Source: Novosphingobium sp. KCTC 2891
GTDB taxonomy: Bacteria > Pseudomonadota > Alphaproteobacteria > Sphingomonadales > Sphingomonadaceae
Assembly (NCBI RefSeq): GCF_025938155.1
Contig: NZ_JAPCZG010000009.1
Coordinates: 1-64,000, forward strand
Direction of reading: 5' to 3'
DNA length: 64,000 nucleotides
Shown here: positions 53,011-61,301 of the stretch, piece after piece
How positions within the stretch are numbered: position 1 is the stretch's first letter
Layout of the letters: each line of letters begins with the position of its first letter
The notes under the pieces: generated by a model
What the model was told of the DNA's origin: nothing
Seen by the model: only the letters and a program-made list of their open reading frames with translations
Databases searched by the model: none
Made by a program: the position numbers and the translations under genes

Positions 53011-53839
53011 CGGTATTTCAGGAACGAGGGATTTGAAGGAACTCATTTCCTACCCGAGCTGTTAGCTCCGCCCCCAAAGTACCCGATACGCGAGCAGCGA
53101 GTGCGGGGTAATTGGCTGGCTGCGGCCGCACTCGAGACCGTTCCTAATGTACCGGGTTGCATGGCTTGCGCCGCTGCTTTGAAATTCGGTGCGTCCACCG
53201 CAGGCGCTTTCAGGACCGATCAGCCCGTAGCCACAAGCAATTCATGGGGTTAAAAATCTCCCGCAAGGTCAGGACGTCCTGGTCGTGCGGTCGTCCACCG
53301 TCGGTGGCGGTACATTAGGAACGGAACGTCGAGGCCCGTTGCGTTACTTCCGAACAGATCAAGCACAGCACATTCGGTCCGTTTCCCGCGGAAGCCGATC
53401 GGCGTTCCTGAAATACCGTGCCGAGCTTCCGCGACGTGCCATGTCCTCGAACCAAGTGCTCACGATTGGCAGTGCCCGCACCCAGAAATCTGGAAGATCT
53501 AGCGCGACAGGGTTCTTTCCTAGCGTTCCTGAAGTCCCGTGAGTGGCAACCTCAATCCGATGGAGGTTCACACTTCGAAAGGGCAGGGGAGGCGGCAAAA
53601 GCCCCGCCACGAAGGCCATTCCACCCCTATCTCCATCACCCTAAACTAGCCCAATGACGCAGATTTCCGCCAATTTTGTCGTGAGTAAAACGCGTTTTAC
53701 CCAATTGGAAAGCGCTCGCTCTGGCAACGCAAGGCACGGGACTTTAGGAACGCGGCACGGGACAATGGGAACGGCGGCACGGTTCATTAGGAACGCCTAG
53801 AGGGTACTTCAGGAACGCTTGCCCGGTATTTCAGGAACG
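53011..53839. repeat. Iteron array: probable plasmid origin of replication
   Basis: A 16-bp unit close to CGGTATTTCAGGAACG occurs at least ten times. Plus-oriented copies start at 53011, 53308, 53737, 53758, 53780, 53802 and 53824; inverted copies at 53139, 53403 and 53524. A degenerate copy lies near 53342. The last five are phased at 21-22 bp, two helical turns, as in classic iterons. An AT-rich block (53896-53935) follows and could be the melting region. The array lies directly after the rep gene. Confidence 0.85.
53685..53700. promoter_or_regulatory. 16-bp palindrome, second copy (candidate parS)
   Basis: GTAAAACGCGTTTTAC repeats the palindrome found before rep, here inside the iteron region just upstream of the phased block. 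Two exact copies bracketing rep favour a partition or copy-control function over chance. Confidence 0.6.
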
Positions 53840-54759
53840 GCACACCTCACCCGACTCGCCAAGAGCCAGCGAGTCGGGCGGGTCACTCTCGCCCTTAACT
53901 TTTTATCTCTATCTAAAAGGATTCTAAAAGGCGCCTCCGGCGCATCCTTCCTTTGAATTTTTATGGGAAATTGGGTCCCTCAATCGTCCAGTCACTTATC
54001 TGACGACGGACCTTGCTTGCACCATCACTACATTCCACCGCTACGCCCAGATCGCACCACCGAACCCATGGCGACAATGGCGACGATCAGTCAGCTGTTC
54101 AGCGCAAAACGTTGCACCCATCTCGAACTGCAGCTTTCCACAATCAGGCCCGGTTGCGAGAACGATGACTACGGTACCCAGTCTCATCTGCCTGCAACCA
54201 CGGATGGGCACGGCCGATCTGGGATCGCCGTTGCCTACCGCAATCGTCCTTGCAGAAAAGCACATCCGCTTTGGGAGTTGAATGCCGCAAACACCGCCCC
54301 TGGTTCACTTCCTGCACCTGTGCACCACATTCCCTTGCGTAGAACATCTGGAGGGCAGGGGAGCACCGAAAGAAAACGCCGCCGTCTTGGGATTGCGCGC
54401 GGACCGGCAGAACAATGCCCGCCCTTGTGCCGCTGTGCCTTCAACACATTTGGCCGCCATCGGTCTTGAAGGTGATCCGCCACCAACCCCGTACGCCGTG
54501 GTGCATGAGGGGCACGAGAGCGAAGGGCTGCTACCGGTAGCGAGGTTGTTCACGAAGCGATCGATCGCTTGGACGCTCTACTTGGAGCCTCCCACCGATT
54601 TTTAGGGGCCGAAACGGAATGACGCGACAGAATGGGCCCGCACAATCCCTAAGCGGTGAATTTCGCCCTCAGGAGCCCCGTGAGCGCATTGGCAACCTCT
54701 CCGCACCATACCCCTATCGAGGGTGTGTTTCGGCGCTCTGAGGGGCGTTTCCGGCGACG
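53840..54759. other. 920-base stretch after the origin without a supported gene
   Basis: The first 100 bases are AT-rich and probably belong to the origin. From 53960 to 54759 there are open frames on both strands but none has a ribosome site, plausible composition or recognisable domain. It may contain the flank of the transposon inserted further on, or an antisense RNA controlling replication; I see no specific evidence for either. Confidence 0.4.
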
Positions 54760-55335
54760 TCAATTTTCCTGCGATAAATCAGTATCTTCCGAATTTGGAC
54801 CTTCCGAGCTCACGCCAAGCCGCGCCAGGCGCGCGTCCAGCGCGGCCATTTCAGCGTCGAAAGCGGCAAGCACGGGCGCGAGGGCAGGGGAGGGGGGCGC
54901 AGAGATCGCCGGCCGTCCCAACGGCGGGGCGATTAGGCCCAGCGTCAGCGCGACGTCGCGCGCAAGGTAGCTACGCCAGGTGGCACGCCCCGAGGTCTCG
55001 ATTAGCAGGCCTAGACGGGTGGCCCGCTCGAGCAGCTTGCCCGCGCCAGAAATGGTGAGCCCAAGCGAAGGGGCGAGTGCGCGCGCGGCAAGGCAGGGCT
55101 GGGCAAGGGACAGCCGGCCGAGATCGGCGAGCAGGCCCGGCCGGCGTTCGGCCGCGATCGCGGCGGCGGTGCGCTGGGCGTGGTTCTCGAGCCGATTGAG
55201 CCGGACGAGGCCGTCCTCGGCGGCGCGACGTAGCTGTTTCAACAGCCGCTTGAGCAGCGCGGGGCGGGGGCCGATCGCAAACCGCTGGCCGGGATCGCCG
55301 AGCACGAGGCAGGGCAGGTGTCGGCTGCCAAAGTT
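54760..55335 (-). pseudogene. C-terminal remnant of a HTH-domain protein cut by the transposon
   Basis: About 190 residues read without a proper start: HLPCLVLGDPGQRFAIGPRP, a helical region (LLKQLRRAAEDGLVRLNRLE) and a winged-helix-like part (LAPSLGLTISGAGKLLERAT, TSGRATWRSYLARDVALTLG). The frame runs up to the probable left end of the Tni element near 55335 with no start codon context, so the N-terminus appears lost. The GAGKLL element also occurs in the protein at 58941-59984. The piece resembles HTH proteins often seen on alphaproteobacterial plasmids. Confidence 0.55.
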
Positions 55336-55392
55336 TATGGAAACCGCATTTATGCACTGAATATCAATGTATTATCCTGATTTCCATGCCAA

Positions 55393-55439
55393 CAATTCTG
55401 GCAGGTTAGGATTCCGTGTCGATGCCTCTGCCAGAATTG
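55393..55439. repeat. 12-bp perfect inverted repeat before tniA
   Basis: CAATTCTGGCAG (55393-55404) and CTGCCAGAATTG (55428-55439) are perfect inverted repeats 23 bases apart, 41 bases upstream of tniA. They could be TniA-binding sites near the transposon end or an operator. Confidence 0.7.
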
Positions 55440-55479
55440 ATGTCATTGAATCGGTCGATATCCGGCCACGGGAGGTCGG

Positions 55480-57150
55480 GTGATCGAACGCAAACCGAGC
55501 CGCACGAAAGTCGCGTCCACGGAAGCTCTGGCGACAGGTGCGGAACTCTACCCCATCTTCAGACGCCTCGTCCCACTCGACGGGCCACTGACAGCACAAG
55601 TCATTGACGCTGTCGCTGCCCAGTCAGGGCTGAGCGACCGTCAGATACGACGACTAGTAGGCAGATTTCGCGCAAATCCTGTGGCGTCGAGCTTGGCTCC
55701 AACCCCTCGCGGTCCCCGGATTGGCAGTCATCGCATCGCCGAGCCGGTGAGGGAGGCGATCGACCGGCTTACCCAGGAAGTATTCCTGACAAAGCCACCG
55801 CCCACTGCGGCCCTGGCAGCCCGGGAAATTCATGGTCTTTTGATCGCGCAGGATGGGGAGTTCTGCTTCGCGCCGGGCGAGGTACCGAGCGAGCGCACTC
55901 TGATCAGGTTGATCGGCGAGATATCCGAGCCTCAGCGGGCTCGCTCGAGCATGGGCTCGAAGCAGCGCAGCGCCCATGAGCCTCATCCGGGCGCCTATCA
56001 CAGCGAGGGCCTGCTCGATCTCGTGCAGATGGATCATACGCGGGCAGATGTGATTCTCGTCGACAGCGTACATCGCGAGGAGCTCGCCCGCCCCTGGATA
56101 ACGTTGCTGGTTGAGGTCTGGACCCGCAGTATTCTGGGCTTTTATGTCAGTTTCGGCGATCCTTCGATTTTCCGCTGTGGCCGGGCGGTGGCCAACGCCT
56201 TGCTGCCCAAGGAACCGCTGCTTGAGCAATTGGGCGTCGATGTCTCCTACCCGATGTATGGGCAATTCCGGCGGCTCCATGCCGATCACGCAGCACCGCA
56301 CCGGGCGGAGAGCTTCAGGCGAGCTTGCCTGGCCAACGGCATCGATCCCGACATCCGTCCACGCGGACCGGCCCACTTCGGAGGCCACATCGAGCGCCTG
56401 ATCGGCACAATGGTTGGGAAGATGCGGCTGCTACCTGGTGCGACGGGCGGCAATGTCACCCAGCGCGATGGTTATGACGCCGGACAGGCGGCAGCGATGA
56501 CCTTGCCCGAATTCGAGCGCTGGCTGCTGTTCCAGATCGCCATCTATCACAACGGTCCGCACAAGGGGCTGGGCGGACAATGTCCTGCACAGGCGTGGAA
56601 AACGGCGGTTTCCGGCCATTCTCCGCTGCTACCGGCTTGCCTTGATGTTGAGCATCTCACCCGCCAGTTCCTGCCGGCGCGGCAGCGAACCGTTCAGGCT
56701 TACGGCGTTCAAATCCTGCACCGCCGCTACTGGAATCCGGTTCTGGCGGCCCGAATTGGCCAACAAATCACCGTGCATCATGATGAGCGCACGCTGCAGC
56801 GGATCTATGCGGAGATCGATGGCCAGTTCGTAGTCTTGCCCGTGGTCGGCGACTACCCAGATATCAGCGAGCCCGAATGGGAAGCCGAACGGCAACGCCA
56901 GCGGCGGGCAGGGGCGGCGTTTCAGGCGGATGGCGCAAAGGCAGCGACCGCCCGGTACATTCAGGCCGCGCGGCGCGAAGTCGCCATGGCACGGCAGCGC
57001 ACAGCGAGTAGCCGACAAGAGCGCAAGCGGCAGGAGCGCGAAGGCGTGGCACACTCACCCCAGGCCAAGGGGCGGATCGAACGGGCCGAAGTTCATTGGA
57101 TCCCGGCTGCGGATCTGCCGGACAATGATTGGCTGAAATGGCGCAAATGA
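55480..57150 (+). CDS. tniA: TniA-like DDE transposase
   Basis: A 556-residue Mu/Tn7-TnsB-like transposase: N-terminal helix-turn-helix DNA-binding region (AQSGLSDRQIRRLVGRFRAN), integrase core with catalytic Asp in LVQMDHTRADVILVD, second Asp in RRLHADHAAPH and Glu in GGHIERLIGTMVGK, then a beta-barrel part (RRYWNPVLAARIGQQITVHH) and a basic C-terminal tail that would contact TniB. A GTG start follows GGGAGG closely. Confidence 0.92.
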   Translation: MIERKPSRTKVASTEALATGAELYPIFRRLVPLDGPLTAQVIDAVAAQSGLSDRQIRRLVGRFRANPVASSLAPTPRGPRIGSHRIAEPVREAIDRLTQEVFLTKPPPTAALAAREIHGLLIAQDGEFCFAPGEVPSERTLIRLIGEISEPQRARSSMGSKQRSAHEPHPGAYHSEGLLDLVQMDHTRADVILVDSVHREELARPWITLLVEVWTRSILGFYVSFGDPSIFRCGRAVANALLPKEPLLEQLGVDVSYPMYGQFRRLHADHAAPHRAESFRRACLANGIDPDIRPRGPAHFGGHIERLIGTMVGKMRLLPGATGGNVTQRDGYDAGQAAAMTLPEFERWLLFQIAIYHNGPHKGLGGQCPAQAWKTAVSGHSPLLPACLDVEHLTRQFLPARQRTVQAYGVQILHRRYWNPVLAARIGQQITVHHDERTLQRIYAEIDGQFVVLPVVGDYPDISEPEWEAERQRQRRAGAAFQADGAKAATARYIQAARREVAMARQRTASSRQERKRQEREGVAHSPQAKGRIERAEVHWIPAADLPDNDWLKWRK

Positions 57151-57962
57151 GCGGAAATTCAGCCTTCTGGATCGATTTCGACGAAGCGCGCACGGCGGTT
57201 ACGACACTGGTCGAACTGGCGCACGACGAGCCCGACGAGCGACCGCCCTGCGTCTTGCTTGTCGGCCAGTCGGGGATGGGCAAGACCTCGATCCTGCGCG
57301 AGACCCAGCGCCGGATTGCGCTCGATTTTCCCGAACCTGCCGATTGGGGTGAGGCCCGTTACGAGCCGATGTTGCGCACGGTCATTCCGTCGGGTTCAAC
57401 CGCGCTCAAGATCAACCTGACGCTGCTGTGGAAGCAGGGCTGGCCGATCACCGGGAAAACCCACCGTATTGCCGATCTCAAGGTGGTTGAACTCCTGCGT
57501 CGGCAGCGCACAAGGCTCGTGGGGATCGATAATGTCCATGCCATCCTCACCGCTGGCGGCAGGGCGCGGCGCGACACGCTCGATGCATTCCGCTTCCTGA
57601 TGAGCGAGGGCAATGTCCCGATGGTGGTCGCCGGGCTCGACGTCGCGGCGGACATCTTTGCCGAAGATGTCGAGCTGGCCTATCGCTCGATCATCGTGCG
57701 GCTCAATCCCTGGGCGCCTGGCGAGGCATCGCAGCGGCTGATCCGCGTTCTGGCGCACGGGATGCAGCTGATTGAGCCTGACCGGCTTGCTGAGCCGGAA
57801 ATCGCCGAATTCCTGTGGCGCCACAGTCTCGGGGTTACCGGCAACTTCAAACGGCTGCTGCACTGGGGACAGAAGGTTGCGCGTCGTCACGGCCGCGAAT
57901 GCGTCGAATTCGCCGATATCCGTGAGGCTGCGGGTTTGCTCCCCGGTCACCCGGCGCGGTGA
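57147..57962 (+). CDS. tniB: TniB-like AAA ATPase (target selection)
   Basis: A 271-residue AAA+ protein related to TniB/TnsC: Walker A VGQSGMGKTSILRE, Walker B RLVGIDNVHAIL, then sensor region MVVAGLDVAADIF. It would recruit TniA to target DNA. I take the ATG at 57147 because it overlaps the tniA stop as ATGA; in-frame starts at 57129 and 57138 also exist. Confidence 0.92.
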   Translation: MSGNSAFWIDFDEARTAVTTLVELAHDEPDERPPCVLLVGQSGMGKTSILRETQRRIALDFPEPADWGEARYEPMLRTVIPSGSTALKINLTLLWKQGWPITGKTHRIADLKVVELLRRQRTRLVGIDNVHAILTAGGRARRDTLDAFRFLMSEGNVPMVVAGLDVAADIFAEDVELAYRSIIVRLNPWAPGEASQRLIRVLAHGMQLIEPDRLAEPEIAEFLWRHSLGVTGNFKRLLHWGQKVARRHGRECVEFADIREAAGLLPGHPAR

Positions 57963-58990
57963 TCGCGCTCGGGCTCGAGCCGGAGCCGCTGGCGTTCCGG
58001 GTGCGACCGCTTGCCGATGAATGTTTCGACTCCTGGATCGACCGGGTGACCCGGGCCCACGAGACGACCCGTGCGGCGCTTTTCCGCCATGTCGGGATCG
58101 AACCGGCTCTTGCTGGATACGACCTGGCGCGCGGCGCGCGGGGGCTGGACGTGGCTTGGCACAGTGCCTTTGCCAATCTGGTCGAGCGCCTCGCCTGGGC
58201 CGTGCAATGCCAAAACGACAGGATTTCCGCCACTTTTCTCGCCTGCCAGGCGCACGACGTGCTGCCGCGGCGCATAAGGCGATACGCCTGTGCGCGCTGC
58301 TGGTACGAAGCGGGACGGGCGGGCAAGCCGATGATCGTCCGCCGGGAATGGATCTTGCGGGCAAGCTGGCGTTGCCACGACCACGAGTTGCCGTTGACCG
58401 ACATGGCCAGCCTGTTGCGGGACGTTGCGAGCCCGATTTCGCAAGCGGATCTGGGATTGGCTACCATTGTGGCGGAGCGGCGACGCTGGGCATACCGGGT
58501 TCGACCAGGCGCGCTGCGGCGTAATGCGGCGGAATTGGCCTATCTGGCCGGCTCCCGCGATGGGCATGGCATGGCGCCGCCCAACAAACGCTACCATGCC
58601 CGTTTCGCCGCAAACCTGTTCCACTTTTCGGCCGATCGCATCGGCATGCTGGCCCTCGCGCATGGCAACCGGCATGCGCTTGCGCGCCGCTTCGAGCGTC
58701 TGGTTGCGGCACGATTGCCCGAATGTCCGACAGTCGGCGGCGGCGTTCAAGCGCCTGTGAAAATGCCTTACCGCCTGCGGGCCTGTGCTCCGCCCAAGTC
58801 AGCCTCGGCGTGGATGGCGCCGGAGTTCCTCGACTTGCTGCGCGCCTATGCCTGGGTGCGGGAGCGCAGGGATATCGATGAGGCCAGGGCGGCGGTGTTC
58901 GAGCGCCACTTCGGCGGCCTGCTGGGGCTGCCCGCGGCAGCTATTTTGAGCTCAGGTAACGCCAGTCGGGCATGGCCACCGGGATATTGA
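57959..58990 (+). CDS. tniQ: TniQ-family transposition protein
   Basis: A 343-residue protein with the TniQ fold: PLADECFDSWIDRVTRAHET at the N-terminus and a zinc-binding region YACARCWYEAG ... SWRCHDHELPL (CxxC ... CxxH). It links target recognition to TniB. A GTG start overlaps the tniB stop (GTGA). The C-terminal end overlaps the convergent gene by 50 bases. Confidence 0.9.
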   Translation: MIALGLEPEPLAFRVRPLADECFDSWIDRVTRAHETTRAALFRHVGIEPALAGYDLARGARGLDVAWHSAFANLVERLAWAVQCQNDRISATFLACQAHDVLPRRIRRYACARCWYEAGRAGKPMIVRREWILRASWRCHDHELPLTDMASLLRDVASPISQADLGLATIVAERRRWAYRVRPGALRRNAAELAYLAGSRDGHGMAPPNKRYHARFAANLFHFSADRIGMLALAHGNRHALARRFERLVAARLPECPTVGGGVQAPVKMPYRLRACAPPKSASAWMAPEFLDLLRAYAWVRERRDIDEARAAVFERHFGGLLGLPAAAILSSGNASRAWPPGY

Positions 58991-59984
58991 GGGTGCACAG
59001 GAAGGGCGCGAATGGCCCCTGACTGCGCGCCAAATGGCCTGCCTCCAACTGGCGCAGGAGCTTGCCTGCCCCGGCCTTGGTCGCTGGCAGCGCGCGGGCG
59101 AGCTGGGCCGGCGTCAACCCGCCGAGGCCGAATAGCAGCATCCAGGCGAGGTACAGCCGCGAGTTGGTCCGTTGGCTCGGAAATTCACGCGTGAAGACCT
59201 CCGCCGCGCGCGGAAGCCGGGCGATGTCGCAGGCGGTGGCGTGCAGCGCCTCGAGCAGATGTTCGCGCGCGTCGGCGCGCCTTTCTTGCGCGCCGCGATC
59301 AGCGCGGAACAGCCGGCGCTGGGCCAGGCCCGGGAAGGGCAGGGCGGTCTCGCTCAGGCGAAACGCGTCGCCGCGCGCTGTGGCGGCCAGGTTGATCGCC
59401 CAGCACGGGGTTCGCGCGGTCGCGGACAGGGGATCGGGTTCATCGCCGGTTGAATAGCGAAACCCGTCGACCAGCTCGAGCAGGCGCTCCAGCGGCGCAG
59501 TGGGCCGCTTGGGCTGGGCGAGTACGGTGAGCACCCGCTCGAGCTCATCGGTGCTTGCTGCGACGATCGTTTCGGCCTCGGTGACCTCGCTCGCCATCGG
59601 CCGGATGGCGATCTTGCGCACGGTCCGGACCGCCTGGGAAAGCAGCTTCTCGCGGCGCGGCAGGGCCTGTTCGAACAGGGTCAGAAAGGCATTGCGCTCG
59701 GTCGCGCATTCGGCCCCGATCAGCGCGGGACCGAGTGTGATTGCCCGGTCCTGGCGGTATTGCTGCCACGCCCGGCTGAGCCAGCGCAGCGCCAGCGACG
59801 CGCGCATTTCCGGGGAATAGAGGGCAGGGGAGGCGAGCAGGGTCTTGGCCAGCGCGTCGATCTGGCCGATCCGGAAAGCGATAGGACTGGCGTCGGTTGA
59901 CTGTTTCACTGGAAATGTCTCGGCGCGATGTACATCGGAAGGTGGGATAATTGCGCCGGAAAATGCGGTCAATGCAAAGTTCAC
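58941..59984 (-). CDS. Unknown protein inside the Tni element
   Basis: A 347-residue, mostly helical protein (ASLALRWLSRAWQQYRQDRA; KLLSQAVRTVRKIAIRPMAS) with a C-terminal winged-helix-like part (GLTPAQLARALPATKAGAGK). Family not recognised. It shares the GAGKLL-type recognition helix with the remnant at 54760-55335, so both may descend from one HTH family. It is convergent with tniQ and divergent from the recombinase gene, and may regulate the element. Confidence 0.65.
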   Translation of the reverse strand: MNFALTAFSGAIIPPSDVHRAETFPVKQSTDASPIAFRIGQIDALAKTLLASPALYSPEMRASLALRWLSRAWQQYRQDRAITLGPALIGAECATERNAFLTLFEQALPRREKLLSQAVRTVRKIAIRPMASEVTEAETIVAASTDELERVLTVLAQPKRPTAPLERLLELVDGFRYSTGDEPDPLSATARTPCWAINLAATARGDAFRLSETALPFPGLAQRRLFRADRGAQERRADAREHLLEALHATACDIARLPRAAEVFTREFPSQRTNSRLYLAWMLLFGLGGLTPAQLARALPATKAGAGKLLRQLEAGHLARSQGPFAPFLCTLNIPVAMPDWRYLSSK

Positions 59985-60031
59985 CTAAACGCCAGTTTGG
60001 TATCCTATCATTCGACCCCCTGAAAACACGG

Positions 60032-60061
60032 ATTTTCCATAATCGGATGTTATGGTAAAAT
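60032..60061. promoter_or_regulatory. Candidate core site of the tyrosine recombinase
   Basis: ATTTTCCATAA (60032-60042), 7-base spacer TCGGATG, TTATGGTAAAAT (60050-60061): an almost perfect dyad with one extra base in the right arm. Arm and spacer sizes fit tyrosine recombinase core sites. It lies 70 bases before the recombinase gene in the divergent intergenic region, where resolution sites are usually found. Confidence 0.5.
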
Positions 60062-60131
60062 CGAGCTTGCCGGAAATGCCCATTTTGGCCAGAAATTGCC
60101 CCATGCACGCCGCTCGAAGTACCCTTCGCGT

Positions 60132-61289
60132 ATGACCGCTGATCGACCTTTCCGGTCCTCGGTCGAGCTGGTGCTGGGCGCGCATGCCCCGCTGGTCGAC
60201 GCGCGCGCCGCGCGCCCGCTGGCGCTCGAGGCGGCGGTTGCGGCGATGGCGCCGGCGACAAAGGCGGCCATCACCGCCGACCTCCGGTGCTTCCTTGCCT
60301 GGTGCAAGTCGCGGCGGCCCGTCGTCACCGCGGTTCCTGCCGATCCGGAAAGCCTCGTCCACTATCTTCACTGGCTGGCCAAGGGATCGGAAATCCGGGC
60401 CCCGGCCAAACCCGCGACGCTGGCGCGGCGGATCGCCTCGATCGCCCGGATCCACCGCATCCTCGGGTTCGGCGAGAAGGAGCCGCTGCCAACGCAGGCG
60501 GGGATGGTTCGCGACACGCTGAAAGCGATCCGGCGTAAGAGGCGCGAACGGCAGCGTCAGGCCGCGCCGCTGCGGTTTGGCGAGGCGATGGCGGAGGGGC
60601 AGGCGCCGCCCGAAGGGGTGACGATCAAGGGGCTGCTCGCCTCGTGCGGTACCGACATCACGGGCAAGCGCGATGCGGCGCTCATCAGCCTTGCCTATGA
60701 CGCAGGCCTGCGAGTTTCCGAGCTGGTCGGGGCAACGGTAGCCGATCTCAGTCAGGCTGTGGATGGGAGCGGGCGGCTTGAGATCGCGCATTCGAAGACC
60801 GACCAGCTGGGGGAGGGGGCTCTGGCTTGGCTCTCGCCCGACACCATGGCGCGCCTCTCGGCCTGGCTGCTGGCGAGCGGGATCACGCAAGGGGCGGTGT
60901 TCCGGCGGATCAACGTGCTGACCAGTCCGCCAGACGATGCGGGGGAGCAGACTCAGCGGCACTATATCGGCCAGAAGCCGCTCACCCGGCAAGGCGTGGT
61001 GGCGATCCTGCGCCGCCGGGTGTTCGAGGCTATCGACCTTGGCCATGTTGAGCTGGAAGCCGGGATGGAAGGAGACACGGTCCGCTCGCTTAGCGCCCAT
61101 TCGTTCCGGGTGGGGCTGACCCAGGACTTGTTCGCGGCGGGCGAAGACGGCGCCGGGATCGCGCTGGCCCTACGCTGGTCGTCGCCGACCACCGCGCTGC
61201 GCTATGCCCGCGAGCTGGCCGTAGGGAACAATGCCGCGGCGCGGGTGCTGGGACGCTTGCGCGATGGTGGCGGGCAGCCGGGTTCCTAG
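60132..61289 (+). CDS. Tyrosine recombinase/integrase
   Basis: A 385-residue XerC/D-like recombinase: SAM-like N-terminal domain (AITADLRCFLAWCKSRRPVV) and catalytic domain with Arg in AGLRVSELVG, Lys in HSKTDQLG, His-x-x-Arg in SAHSFRVGLTQ, Trp in ALRWSSP and nucleophile Tyr in ALRYAREL. It probably resolves cointegrates formed by the Tni transposase. I start at the ATG at 60132 (MTADRPFRS); one 12 codons up is possible. Confidence 0.9.
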   Translation: MTADRPFRSSVELVLGAHAPLVDARAARPLALEAAVAAMAPATKAAITADLRCFLAWCKSRRPVVTAVPADPESLVHYLHWLAKGSEIRAPAKPATLARRIASIARIHRILGFGEKEPLPTQAGMVRDTLKAIRRKRRERQRQAAPLRFGEAMAEGQAPPEGVTIKGLLASCGTDITGKRDAALISLAYDAGLRVSELVGATVADLSQAVDGSGRLEIAHSKTDQLGEGALAWLSPDTMARLSAWLLASGITQGAVFRRINVLTSPPDDAGEQTQRHYIGQKPLTRQGVVAILRRRVFEAIDLGHVELEAGMEGDTVRSLSAHSFRVGLTQDLFAAGEDGAGIALALRWSSPTTALRYARELAVGNNAAARVLGRLRDGGGQPGS

Positions 61290-61301
61290 TCTGCCATGAC
61301 G

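Larger units (their letters stand above)
55335..61289 (+). mobile_element. Tni-type transposon (TniA-TniB-TniQ with tyrosine recombinase)
   Basis: The genes encode a DDE transposase, an AAA target-selection ATPase, TniQ, an unknown protein on the opposite strand and a tyrosine recombinase, in the spirit of Tn5053/Tn402 but with a tyrosine enzyme where those use a serine resolvase. Ends are not settled. A 9-bp inverted match TTATGGAAA (55335-55343) / TTTCCATAA (60034-60042) may mark the left end and either the right end or the resolution site. The start at 55335 coincides with the break in the HTH gene. The right limit given is the end of the recombinase gene. Confidence 0.6.

Noticed and set aside
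53011..53839. CRISPR array
   Set aside because: Repeats are 16 bp, imperfect, in both orientations and with irregular or 5-6 base gaps, so they are iterons, not repeat-spacer units.
53963..54605. Several 60-170 codon frames after the origin
   Set aside because: No ribosome site, no recognisable domain and overlapping frames on both strands.
55335..60042. Firm transposon limits from the TTATGGAAA/TTTCCATAA match
   Set aside because: Nine bases alone, with only patchy similarity beyond, and the second copy is part of the recombinase dyad; kept as a hint only.
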